This document shows positions 8,211 to 13,458 of a stretch of DNA of 14,655 nucleotides, piece after piece (the stretch's first letter is position 1; every line of letters begins with the position of its first letter). This stretch comes from a bacterium (GTDB taxonomy: Bacteria; Bacillota_I; Bacilli_A; RF39; UBA660): NCBI GenBank assembly GCA_029012525.1, contig JAQXMG010000034.1, forward strand, positions 1 through 14,655, written 5' to 3'. The notes under the pieces were generated by a model. The model was given only the letters and a program-made list of their open reading frames with translations. It searched no databases and was not told where the DNA came from. A program made the translations under genes and the position numbers.

Positions 8211-8549
8211 ATGAAATATATAAAAATTAAATGTAAAGCAATCAATGATTTAAATACATGTAAATATCATGTTATTATATTAAATAACAAAAATATTATC
8301 TTTGATGGATATACTAAAGAAACAATATATTTAAATGTAAAAATTGGAATATATAATATTGTAATTATTCCTTGTAATAATAAATTGAATAAAATTTGTT
8401 CTAGTTTTATTGTTGATGATAATAGTTGTAATACATTTAATTTTGTATTTTATAAAAAAAATCCTATTACTATAAAAATAACGGACAAAAATTATAAAGG
8501 TCTACCAATTGAGAAAGGAAAAATAATTATATGGCAAAACAACACATAG
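8211..8549 (+). CDS. Unrecognised Cys-rich N-domain plus half of a Cna-B-like domain; probable 5' part of a frame-interrupted gene
   Basis: The 112-residue product has no signal peptide. Residues 1-80 form a beta-strand-rich, Asn/Ile/Lys-heavy segment with cysteines at 8, 17, 55, 63 and 73, an unusual number beside its neighbours. Residues 86-107 (ITIKITDKNYKGLPIEKGKI) begin a prealbumin/Cna-B-type domain, and the frame then ends within nine residues. The missing remainder (HIVPITNGIGSKELANGNYS) is encoded at once in the -1 frame by the overlapping ORF at 8531. The two therefore look like one gene with a single-base change between about 8521 and 8531. Base composition is more AT-rich than in the second half. 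Function is unknown; start choice rests on GGTGAT 5 bases upstream. Confidence 0.6.
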   Translation: MKYIKIKCKAINDLNTCKYHVIILNNKNIIFDGYTKETIYLNVKIGIYNIVIIPCNNKLNKICSSFIVDDNSCNTFNFVFYKKNPITIKITDKNYKGLPIEKGKIIIWQNNT

Positions 8550-9082
8550 TTCCCATTACTAATGGAATAGGTAGTAAAGAACTTGCAAATGGTAATTATA
8601 GCGTAACATCATCTATTACAGGTTATGATAACTCAACTATTACTCCAGACTCTGTTGAAATAAGTGAAGGACTAGATAATTATGAATTTACTGTTTCAGC
8701 TACTGGTACATTAATCTTACATGTATCTAATGATGGTACTGAAATAGGTATTCCTATTGTTGGAGCTACATTTTATAGATGTGATGCTTCAGGAAATACT
8801 TATGGCGATGCTGTAGTAAGTGATGATGAGGGAAATGCTACTTTTAATAATGTTCCATATTCAACTGAAGGTAATGCTCCTAATGTTTATTATAAACAAA
8901 CAAGTTCTGATGGGGAGCATGAATTTACTTCTGAACTTCAAACTGCTACTTTAGAAGAAGAAAGTGTAACAATTGAAATAAGTAATCTTCCTGCAGTTGA
9001 AAGAACTATTAATTTAACTGATGCATATTACTCTGGTTTACCAATTGAAAATGGGGAAATAACATTATCTGAGCAAGAATAA
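8531..9082 (+). CDS. Cna-B/prealbumin-fold repeat protein, probable 3' part of the frame-interrupted gene
   Basis: A 183-residue product with no signal peptide, membrane segment or LPXTG anchor. Residues 1-56 read as the second half of a beta-sandwich domain (VPITNGIGSKELANGNYS). Residues 58-151 are a complete Cna-B/SpaA-like domain: IPIVGATFYRCDASGNTYGD, then VVSDDEGNATFNNVP. Residues 157-180 repeat the domain opening seen at the end of the previous ORF (TINLTDAYYSGLPIENGEI; 12 of 21 residues identical) and the protein stops there. It overlaps that ORF by 19 bases in the -1 frame. AAAGGA at 8514-8519 could allow independent starts at the ATG, so separate translation is possible. Intracellular filament, phage-derived structural or surface-protein-remnant roles are all open. 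Confidence 0.6.
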   Translation: MAKQHIVPITNGIGSKELANGNYSVTSSITGYDNSTITPDSVEISEGLDNYEFTVSATGTLILHVSNDGTEIGIPIVGATFYRCDASGNTYGDAVVSDDEGNATFNNVPYSTEGNAPNVYYKQTSSDGEHEFTSELQTATLEEESVTIEISNLPAVERTINLTDAYYSGLPIENGEITLSEQE

Positions 9083-9103
9083 AAAGGTGTTTAGCACCTT
9101 TTT
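9081..9103. terminator. Bidirectional rho-independent terminator between convergent genes
   Basis: AAAAAGGTG (9081-9089) and CACCTTTTT (9095-9103) make a perfect 9-bp stem with a 5-base loop, with T runs on both strands. It starts inside the stop codon of the plus-strand Cna-B-like ORF and overlaps the first stop-codon bases of the minus-strand gene ending at 9102, so it serves both. Confidence 0.9.
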
Positions 9104-9380
9104 ATATTGATTTATTTTTGATTAAATATTTTTTTCTAAATTCTAAAATACATAAAATTAAAAATATTAAACTTATGATAATAACAAATAATCCCGCAAC
9201 TTTATTTTGGTAACTTATAACAATTCCCAACACAAAAAGTCCTCCAATTATTGTTACAAAAAATAATACAATAAAGAAAATAAGAAAATATCTAATAAAT
9301 GATGGTACTTTTTTATTAGTAGATAAATAAATACTTCCTTCTAAAATTAAATCAATTAAAACTTCAATTAAAAATTCCAT
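9102..9380 (-). CDS. Small two-helix membrane protein, unknown function
   Basis: A 92-residue protein. An amphipathic N-terminus with several acidic residues (EFLIEVLIDLILEGS, 2-16) is followed by a short basic stretch. Two membrane segments follow, about 30-55 (RYFLIFFIVLFFVTIIGG) and 63-81, and the tail is basic (EFRKKYLIKNK), predicting a cytoplasmic C-terminus. No family is recognised with confidence; similar small hypothetical membrane proteins are common in Bacillota. It lies 13 bases behind the glycosyltransferase gene with ribosome site AAGAGGT, so the two form an operon. A role beside a membrane glycolipid enzyme is suggested only by this position. Confidence 0.8.
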   Translation of the reverse strand: MEFLIEVLIDLILEGSIYLSTNKKVPSFIRYFLIFFIVLFFVTIIGGLFVLGIVISYQNKVAGLFVIIISLIFLILCILEFRKKYLIKNKSI

Positions 9381-9393
9381 AATTACCTCTTAT

Positions 9394-10512
9394 TTACATA
9401 TTATCTACTATTTTAAATAGTTTTTTCATAGCAGATTTATGATCTATTTTACTTATATTATCACACATTTTATTTAAATAATTATCATCAAGCATTAATT
9501 TATAATAAATATTAAATGTTTTTTTATTTTTTCCCCATTTTGCATAACCTTTATGACATAATACTTTTCTGTTAACGATTTCTTGTCCACCATTACTTTT
9601 TACAAGTAACATTGGTTTATTAAAATAAAGACATTCTGTTATTTGTGCTCCACCTGGTTTTGTTACAACAAAATCACTTACCATATAAAACTCATTAACA
9701 TTAGTGACATAACTATATAATCTAATATTACTTTTATTATATTTTTTGACATATTCTTTAGCTTTTGAATAAGCTTTTTTATTTTTGCCTGCGATAAATA
9801 AGACATTACAATCATAATTATTTTTTAATATTTCTTTAAAATAAATTAAATTATTTAATGCCCCATTTCCCCCTCCTACAAAAAATAGGACATTTTTTTT
9901 ATTATTATAAATTTTAAATTTTTTGAGAAGTTTTTCTTTAGCTAAATTTTCATAAACTTTAGGACAAATTGGTATTCCTGATGTATGAATTTGTTTATTT
10001 TTAAAACCTTTTTTTAATAAATAGAATTTTTCTTCAATACTTGATACTATAATAGCATCAATGCATTTGATTTTAGATAACCAAAAATTATGAGCATGAT
10101 AATCTGTAACTATCGTAACTATTTTAGAATTAGTTATTCCTTTTTTGTTATATTTATTAATTAAATCTGTACCAAAAAAATGGGTAGCTATTGTTATATC
10201 TGGATTAAAATCATTTATAATTTTTTGTAACTTTTTACTTTTCAACAAAAACATTGAAGCATTGTTAAAAATGTAAGCTGATAACTTATTGTCAAAAGAA
10301 AAATAGATAAAAGACCATATAATTGGTAGTTTAGTCATAAAAAATTCTGTTGTTTTTTTACTTAAATTACCTATTACTGGTATTCCATATGACATTAAAT
10401 CAATAAGCATGCATTCATAATCTCCATTTGCTTCAAAATATTTTTTTATATATTCTGCAATAGTTTTATGACCACTTCCATATGTTGCATATAATATTAA
10501 AATTTTTTTCAT
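9394..10512 (-). CDS. GT28-type diacylglycerol glycosyltransferase (UgtP/MGDG-synthase family)
   Basis: A 372-residue peripheral membrane enzyme expected to transfer a sugar from a UDP-sugar to diacylglycerol, making membrane glycolipids. The N-terminal acceptor-side domain begins ILILYATYGSGH with the family GSGH motif (12-15) and contains TDYHAHNFW (136-144), the counterpart of the TD(F/Y)xxHxxW segment of MGDG synthases. The C-terminal donor domain shows FFVGGGNGALNNL (210-222), VTKPGGAQITE (283-293) and SNGGQEIVNR (306-315), typical nucleotide-sugar contacts. Length is close to UgtP. Whether glucose or galactose is used, and how many units are added, cannot be read. The ribosome site is AAAGG about 12 bases upstream. 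Confidence 0.86.
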   Translation of the reverse strand: MKKILILYATYGSGHKTIAEYIKKYFEANGDYECMLIDLMSYGIPVIGNLSKKTTEFFMTKLPIIWSFIYFSFDNKLSAYIFNNASMFLLKSKKLQKIINDFNPDITIATHFFGTDLINKYNKKGITNSKIVTIVTDYHAHNFWLSKIKCIDAIIVSSIEEKFYLLKKGFKNKQIHTSGIPICPKVYENLAKEKLLKKFKIYNNKKNVLFFVGGGNGALNNLIYFKEILKNNYDCNVLFIAGKNKKAYSKAKEYVKKYNKSNIRLYSYVTNVNEFYMVSDFVVTKPGGAQITECLYFNKPMLLVKSNGGQEIVNRKVLCHKGYAKWGKNKKTFNIYYKLMLDDNYLNKMCDNISKIDHKSAMKKLFKIVDNM

Positions 10513-10612
10513 TATCTTTATAGTTACCTTTCTTTAATCCTATTTAATATATATTATATTATAAAAAATATAATTCTTAAATACTTTTATTTTAAACAAG
10601 TAAAAAATCAGG

Positions 10613-10643
10613 CAATAATAAAATTTATCTGTTTTATTATTTG
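10613..10643 (-). terminator. Possible weak terminator of the 82-residue gene
   Basis: AATAATAAAA (10614-10623) and TTTTATTATT (10632-10641) are perfect 10-bp arms around an 8-base loop overlapping the stop codon. On the minus strand a run of six T follows about six bases after the stem. The stem has no GC pairs, so I regard this as tentative. Confidence 0.35.
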
Positions 10644-10885
10644 TTATCTTTCCATTCATGATATAAAATATCTTTAAGTACTAACATAGCATCTAATTCA
10701 TTATAGTTATATGTTTCTTGTAATTCATTAATCATTTTTCTTATTTCTTTGGCATATTTAGAAATATCAACTTGTTTTTGATAAGTAGCTAAAACTGGAT
10801 ATTTTTTACTCCATGCTTTAGTCCAATTTACATTTTTTGTTTCTTCTTCATTAGTATTTTTAATTATTTCTTCTATATTTTTCAT
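10637..10885 (-). CDS. Hypothetical 82-residue charged protein
   Basis: No family is recognised. The sequence is rich in Lys, Glu and Asn, without signal peptide or membrane segment, and looks mostly helical. A central aromatic stretch, NWTKAWSKKYPVLATYQ (20-36), is followed by helices (about 39-75) ending YHEWK. GGATGTG about 8 bases before the ATG is a modest ribosome site. It sits between the glycosyltransferase operon and the left repeat of the tRNA-flanked segment, about 80 bases outside that segment, so it is probably host DNA rather than cargo. The reading frame has coding-like composition and a clean start, but it could still be a rapidly changing orphan. Confidence 0.6.
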   Translation of the reverse strand: MKNIEEIIKNTNEEETKNVNWTKAWSKKYPVLATYQKQVDISKYAKEIRKMINELQETYNYNELDAMLVLKDILYHEWKDNK

Positions 10886-10924
10886 AAATTTTTCACATCC
10901 ATTTTATTTAAAAATTTTAATTAA

Positions 10925-10950
10925 TAAAAAATCAAACTATAAAAGTTTGA
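10925..10950 (-). terminator. Rho-independent terminator just beyond the tRNA 3'-end fragment
   Basis: TCAAACT (10932-10938) and AGTTTGA (10944-10950) form a 7-bp stem with a 5-base loop. On the minus strand six T residues follow (10926-10931). It lies 12 bases past the CCA end of the tRNA-Leu fragment at 10963, the position expected for a terminator that originally served the tRNA gene before the intervening DNA arrived. Confidence 0.7.
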
Positions 10951-10962
10951 CTAATTTTCAAG

Positions 10963-10976
10963 TGGTGCCTGTGAAG
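10963..10976 (-). repeat. Duplicate of the tRNA-Leu 3' end (putative att site, distal copy)
   Basis: On the minus strand this reads CTTCACAGGCACCA, identical over 14 bases to the 3' end of the intact tRNA-Leu gene (12050-12063), including the encoded CCA. The match stops abruptly inside the T-stem. The upstream bases (GTAGACGTCTAC) are a perfect 12-base palindrome instead of the rest of a tRNA. This is what remains at the far end when an element integrates into a tRNA 3' end; a decayed second tRNA-Leu copy is the alternative. Confidence 0.65.
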
Positions 10977-11048
10977 TAGACGTCTACAACTGTTATAAAG
11001 TAATTAATTTAAGTATTAATAATATTTTGTATCAAAAGAAAGTAAATA

Positions 11049-11057
11049 TGATATAAT
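11049..11057 (+). promoter_or_regulatory. Extended -10 promoter of the nucleotidyltransferase gene
   Basis: TGATATAAT is a TGn-extended perfect -10 hexamer, 30 bases before the start codon. The nearest -35-like hexamer (TTGTAT at 11027-11032) is at a long 19-base spacing. The same TGATATAAT occurs in front of the ABC importer operon. Confidence 0.55.
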
Positions 11058-11087
11058 AAATTTTGTTTTTGGGAGGTGCTTTTAATT

Positions 11088-11867
11088 ATGCTTAATAATG
11101 AAATTATTAATTATGTAAATAAGCTTATTAAAGAACTTAACTTAACTAACTATATTGGAATTATAGTATATGGGAGTTATGTAGGAAATAGAACTAATAA
11201 ACTTTCAGATTTGGATGTTATGATAATTAAAGATAATTATGAAACACAAGATTGTGGTAGTTTATTAATTGATGGCATAAGAGTAGAATATTTTATACAA
11301 GACTTAAAAAGATTATATCAATTAATAAAAAATGAAGTTGATAATAATGATCCTTCTCATTTAACAAAATTTGCAACTTGTGAAATCTTTTATGATTTTG
11401 AAGGTAAAACTGCAGAATTTTTAGATTATGCTAAAACATTATACAACACTAAGATTATTCCGTCATTTGATAACAATGATAAATTTTCAATTTTTTCTAT
11501 TAATAATAGAATGGAAGATTTAGAATCATTAATTGATAACGAAAGTTTTTATGCTGTTTATTATATAACGTTAGAAAAAATCAGAACTCTATATGCGAAG
11601 ATTAATGGAATAATTGATTTACCAATAATGAAAATAGAAAAAATTTATAATGATAATATTTTTGCAAAGAAGTATATCGCATCTTCATCTCATTGTTTAC
11701 CTAATCAAAATTTTATTAATTTATATCTACAATGTATAAAAATCGATGATAAAAATGTAATGCTTGATAACATAAAAAAATTATATAGTTATTCTTTTAA
11801 ACAGTTAGATTTCAATCCTGAAAATTTTTGTTTAAAATTCATTAAAAAACCACCTTTTCGAGTTTAA
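11088..11867 (+). CDS. Stand-alone nucleotidyltransferase (pol-beta superfamily), sole gene of the tRNA-flanked segment
   Basis: A 259-residue protein from the ATG at 11088, which is preceded by GGGAGGTG 9 bases upstream; an in-frame GTG at 11076 lies inside that ribosome site and is rejected. The N-terminal domain has the nucleotidyl-transfer signature: VYGSYVGNRTNKLSDLDV (27-44) with Gly29-Ser30, Asp41 and Asp43, and a likely third acid, Glu67, in IRVEYF. The C-terminal half (about 130-259) is helical. Such proteins modify aminoglycosides or lincosamides, AMPylate proteins or tRNAs as MNT-type antitoxins, or have no known target. No HEPN partner gene is adjacent. The composition matches the host. 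The substrate is unknown. Confidence 0.82.
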   Translation: MLNNEIINYVNKLIKELNLTNYIGIIVYGSYVGNRTNKLSDLDVMIIKDNYETQDCGSLLIDGIRVEYFIQDLKRLYQLIKNEVDNNDPSHLTKFATCEIFYDFEGKTAEFLDYAKTLYNTKIIPSFDNNDKFSIFSINNRMEDLESLIDNESFYAVYYITLEKIRTLYAKINGIIDLPIMKIEKIYNDNIFAKKYIASSSHCLPNQNFINLYLQCIKIDDKNVMLDNIKKLYSYSFKQLDFNPENFCLKFIKKPPFRV

Positions 11868-11880
11868 TCATTCAATATAT

Positions 11881-11917
11881 AAGACGCTTAATTTTATTAC
11901 ACTAATCGTCTTTTTTT
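11881..11917 (+). terminator. Rho-independent terminator of the nucleotidyltransferase gene
   Basis: AAGACG (11881-11886) and CGTCTT (11907-11912) pair around a 20-base loop that can add a TTA/TAA pair, followed by five more T and a G. It starts 13 bases after the stop codon. Confidence 0.7.
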
Positions 11918-11942
11918 GTTTGTGACAAAATATTTAACCCCC

Positions 11943-11973
11943 TAGGTATTTTGACACAAGCATCAAAATACTA
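11943..11973. repeat. Inverted repeat of unknown role inside the islet
   Basis: GTATTTTGA (11946-11954) and TCAAAATAC (11963-11971) are perfect 9-bp arms with an 8-base spacer, and pairing can extend by two more bases around one bulged G. Neither strand has a T run after it, so it is not a standard terminator. It is preceded by CCCCCTAGG, the only C-rich spot nearby. Confidence 0.55.
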
Positions 11974-11983
11974 ACTGAAAAAG

Positions 11984-12008
11984 AAAAAACAATCTTTTTT
12001 CAGATTGT
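11984..12008 (-). terminator. Rho-independent terminator downstream of tRNA-Leu
   Basis: ACAATCT (11989-11995) and AGATTGT (12002-12008) form a 7-bp stem with a 6-base loop. On the minus strand it runs into T residues. It is 42 bases past the tRNA 3' end and would stop transcripts coming from scpAB and the tRNA. Confidence 0.7.
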
Positions 12009-12049
12009 ATGTATATTTAAAGTTCTATTAGTTAGAACAGATTCGTCAA

Positions 12050-12136
12050 TGGTGCCTGTGAAGGGACTCGAACCCTTACGATATTGCTACCACTGGATTT
12101 TGAGTCCAGCGCGTCTACCTATTCCGCCACACAGGC
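12050..12136 (-). tRNA. tRNA-Leu (anticodon CAA)
   Basis: The minus strand folds into a class II tRNA of 87 bases with CCA encoded. The acceptor stem is GCCTGTG with CACAGGC and discriminator A. The D-arm contains GGTAGACGC. The anticodon stem CTGGA/TCCAG encloses the loop CTCAAAA, giving anticodon CAA, which reads UUG. A long variable arm (GGTA/TATC stem) is followed by the T-arm AAGGG-TTCGAGT-CCCTT. It begins 12 bases after the scpB stop codon and is probably transcribed with scpAB. Confidence 0.97.
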
Positions 12137-12148
12137 AAGTAAAAGTTT

Positions 12149-12712
12149 TTATAAAACTTCTTCTTGTTCTTCTTTATATTTTGAATTATAAAGCTCAACT
12201 TCATCATCTTTTTTTACATCTTCAAATTTAGGCAATTCATCTTTAGATGATAATCCAAAATAATCTAAAAATTCTTTAGTAATTCCATAAAGAATTGGTC
12301 TTCCTGCAACATCTTTTCTACCTAATTCTTTAACAAAATCTTTAGCTATTAAACTTCTTATCATTTGAGCTGAACTAACGCCTCTTAACTCATCAACTTC
12401 TAAACGAGTTATAGGTTCATTATAAGCTATTATTGCCAAAGTTTCAAGTGCTGATTGTGACAATTTTCTAACATCAGATATTTCAGTTAGTTTTTGGTAA
12501 TACTTTCTATTTTTTTCTTTAGTTGTAAGTTTATATTTTTCTCCTAATTTTTTTATTTCTATTCCCCTATTTTCGTCTTCATAATCATGATTTAATTCTT
12601 CAAGTAAAAGACTTGTTTCTTCCTTACTCTTTTCAATTATTGAAGAAATTTCATCAATGCTTAATCCTTCATCCCCTACAACAAATAAAAGGCCTTCAAG
12701 AACTGATTTCAT
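12149..12712 (-). CDS. scpB: Segregation and condensation protein B
   Basis: A 187-residue soluble protein, the usual ScpB length. It binds as a dimer to ScpA and regulates the Smc ATPase in the bacterial condensin that organises and segregates the chromosome. Two winged-helix domains are expected: residues 1-75 (opening SVLEGLLFVVGDEGLS) and 84-155. The second contains LSQSALETLAIIAYNEPITR (84-103), GVSSAQMIRSL (111-121) and GRPILYGITKEFLDYFGL (137-154), the most conserved ScpB features. Its ATG shares one base with the scpA stop (TAATG) and GAGGTGG precedes it, so translation is coupled to scpA. The last 20 residues are a charged tail. Confidence 0.95.
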   Translation of the reverse strand: MKSVLEGLLFVVGDEGLSIDEISSIIEKSKEETSLLLEELNHDYEDENRGIEIKKLGEKYKLTTKEKNRKYYQKLTEISDVRKLSQSALETLAIIAYNEPITRLEVDELRGVSSAQMIRSLIAKDFVKELGRKDVAGRPILYGITKEFLDYFGLSSKDELPKFEDVKKDDEVELYNSKYKEEQEEVL

Positions 12713-13425
12713 TATGCCACCTCACAATATATTTTATCAAAATTATTTTCTTGTGTAATTACGAATTCTTTATTTTTAGCCATTTCTAAAATTGATAAAA
12801 AGGTAATTACTACATATGGTTTTGATATATTATCAAATAAGTCAAAAAATTCAACTTTTTTTCTTGTTTTTAACAAAGTTCTTATTTCATAACTTCTTTC
12901 TTCTACTGACATTTCTCTTGTTGTTACTTTTGTACTTAATGGTTCTAGGTATTTTTTTCTTTCTAAATACTTAGAAAAAGCTTTTAGTAAATCATCAAGA
13001 GTAATATCATCGCTTACTTTAACACTATTTGTTTCATATTCCTTTAATGAAGAAGGAACTTTAGTAAAGACCTCTTGTCTTTTTTCTTCAAGTTCTTTAA
13101 ACACACCTGTCATTTCTTTATAGTTTTTATATTCAATTAATCTATTAATTAAGTTTTCTTTAGCATTTATAAATTCTTCATCTTCTTCATCTTTTTTATC
13201 ACTAGGAAGTAAATATCTTGATTTTAAATAAATAAGTTCAGATGCTAAAGTAAGATATTCTGAAGCTACAACTATATTTAAACTTTCCATATTTTCAATG
13301 TATGATAAATATTGATTAGTTAAACTTACAATTTCAATATTCATAATATCCATCTTATCTTCTTTTATTAAATGAAGTAATAAATCAAGTGGACCTTCAA
13401 AATCCAATATTTTAAAATTATACAT
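12712..13425 (-). CDS. scpA: Segregation and condensation protein A
   Basis: A 237-residue kleisin that bridges the two heads of an Smc dimer and carries ScpB. The N-terminal signature FEGPLDLLLHLI (9-20), followed by KMDIMNIEI, is diagnostic for ScpA and forms the part contacting the Smc neck. The middle (about 85-170) is charged and probably flexible, containing the ScpB-binding region. The C-terminus (about 190-237, with VVITFLSILEMAKNKEF) is the winged-helix domain that binds the Smc head. The ribosome site is GTGAAGG directly before the ATG. No smc gene lies in the window, as is normal. Confidence 0.95.
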   Translation of the reverse strand: MYNFKILDFEGPLDLLLHLIKEDKMDIMNIEIVSLTNQYLSYIENMESLNIVVASEYLTLASELIYLKSRYLLPSDKKDEEDEEFINAKENLINRLIEYKNYKEMTGVFKELEEKRQEVFTKVPSSLKEYETNSVKVSDDITLDDLLKAFSKYLERKKYLEPLSTKVTTREMSVEERSYEIRTLLKTRKKVEFFDLFDNISKPYVVITFLSILEMAKNKEFVITQENNFDKIYCEVA

Positions 13426-13445
13426 AAACCTTCACCAACATAATT

Positions 13446-13454
13446 ATTATACCA
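13446..13454 (-). promoter_or_regulatory. Possible extended -10 promoter of scpAB
   Basis: The minus strand reads TGGTATAAT, a TGn-extended perfect -10, in the 33-base gap between the lytic transglycosylase stop and the scpA start. It would give a very short leader (about 14 bases) that still contains the ribosome site. No -35 is evident, so scpAB may also depend on transcription from the gene upstream. Confidence 0.4.
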
Positions 13455-13458
13455 TAAA

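Larger units (their letters stand above)
10963..12063. mobile_element. Putative 1.1-kb genomic islet inserted at the tRNA-Leu 3' end
   Basis: The segment lies between two same-orientation 14-base copies of the tRNA-Leu(CAA) 3' end, with the intact tRNA at one end, as in tRNA-targeted integration. Inside are one nucleotidyltransferase gene with its own extended -10 promoter and terminator, a 9-bp inverted repeat (11946-11971) and a minus-strand terminator (11984-12008) that would now end tRNA transcription. There is no integrase, transposase or relaxase, so it is either a deletion remnant or a non-autonomous unit. No functional evidence for mobility exists in the sequence. Confidence 0.5.

Noticed and set aside
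8513..8549. Canonical -1 programmed frameshift site between the two Cna-B-like ORFs
   Set aside because: No X-XXY-YYZ heptamer is in the correct frame in the overlap and I see no strong downstream stem; only a run of five A could allow slippage. A mutation or coupled start is simpler.
11076..11087. GTG start for the nucleotidyltransferase at 11076
   Set aside because: The GTG lies within GGGAGGTG, which is the ribosome site for the ATG at 11088.
12143..12159. AAGTTTT/AAAACTT inverted repeat at the end of scpB
   Set aside because: It is a short AT stem inside the coding end with no T run behind it, and the tRNA-Leu gene begins directly afterwards.
12049..12231. Plus-strand 60-codon open frame across the tRNA and the scpB end
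   Set aside because: It translates the antisense strand of a structurally complete tRNA-Leu, a common artefact.
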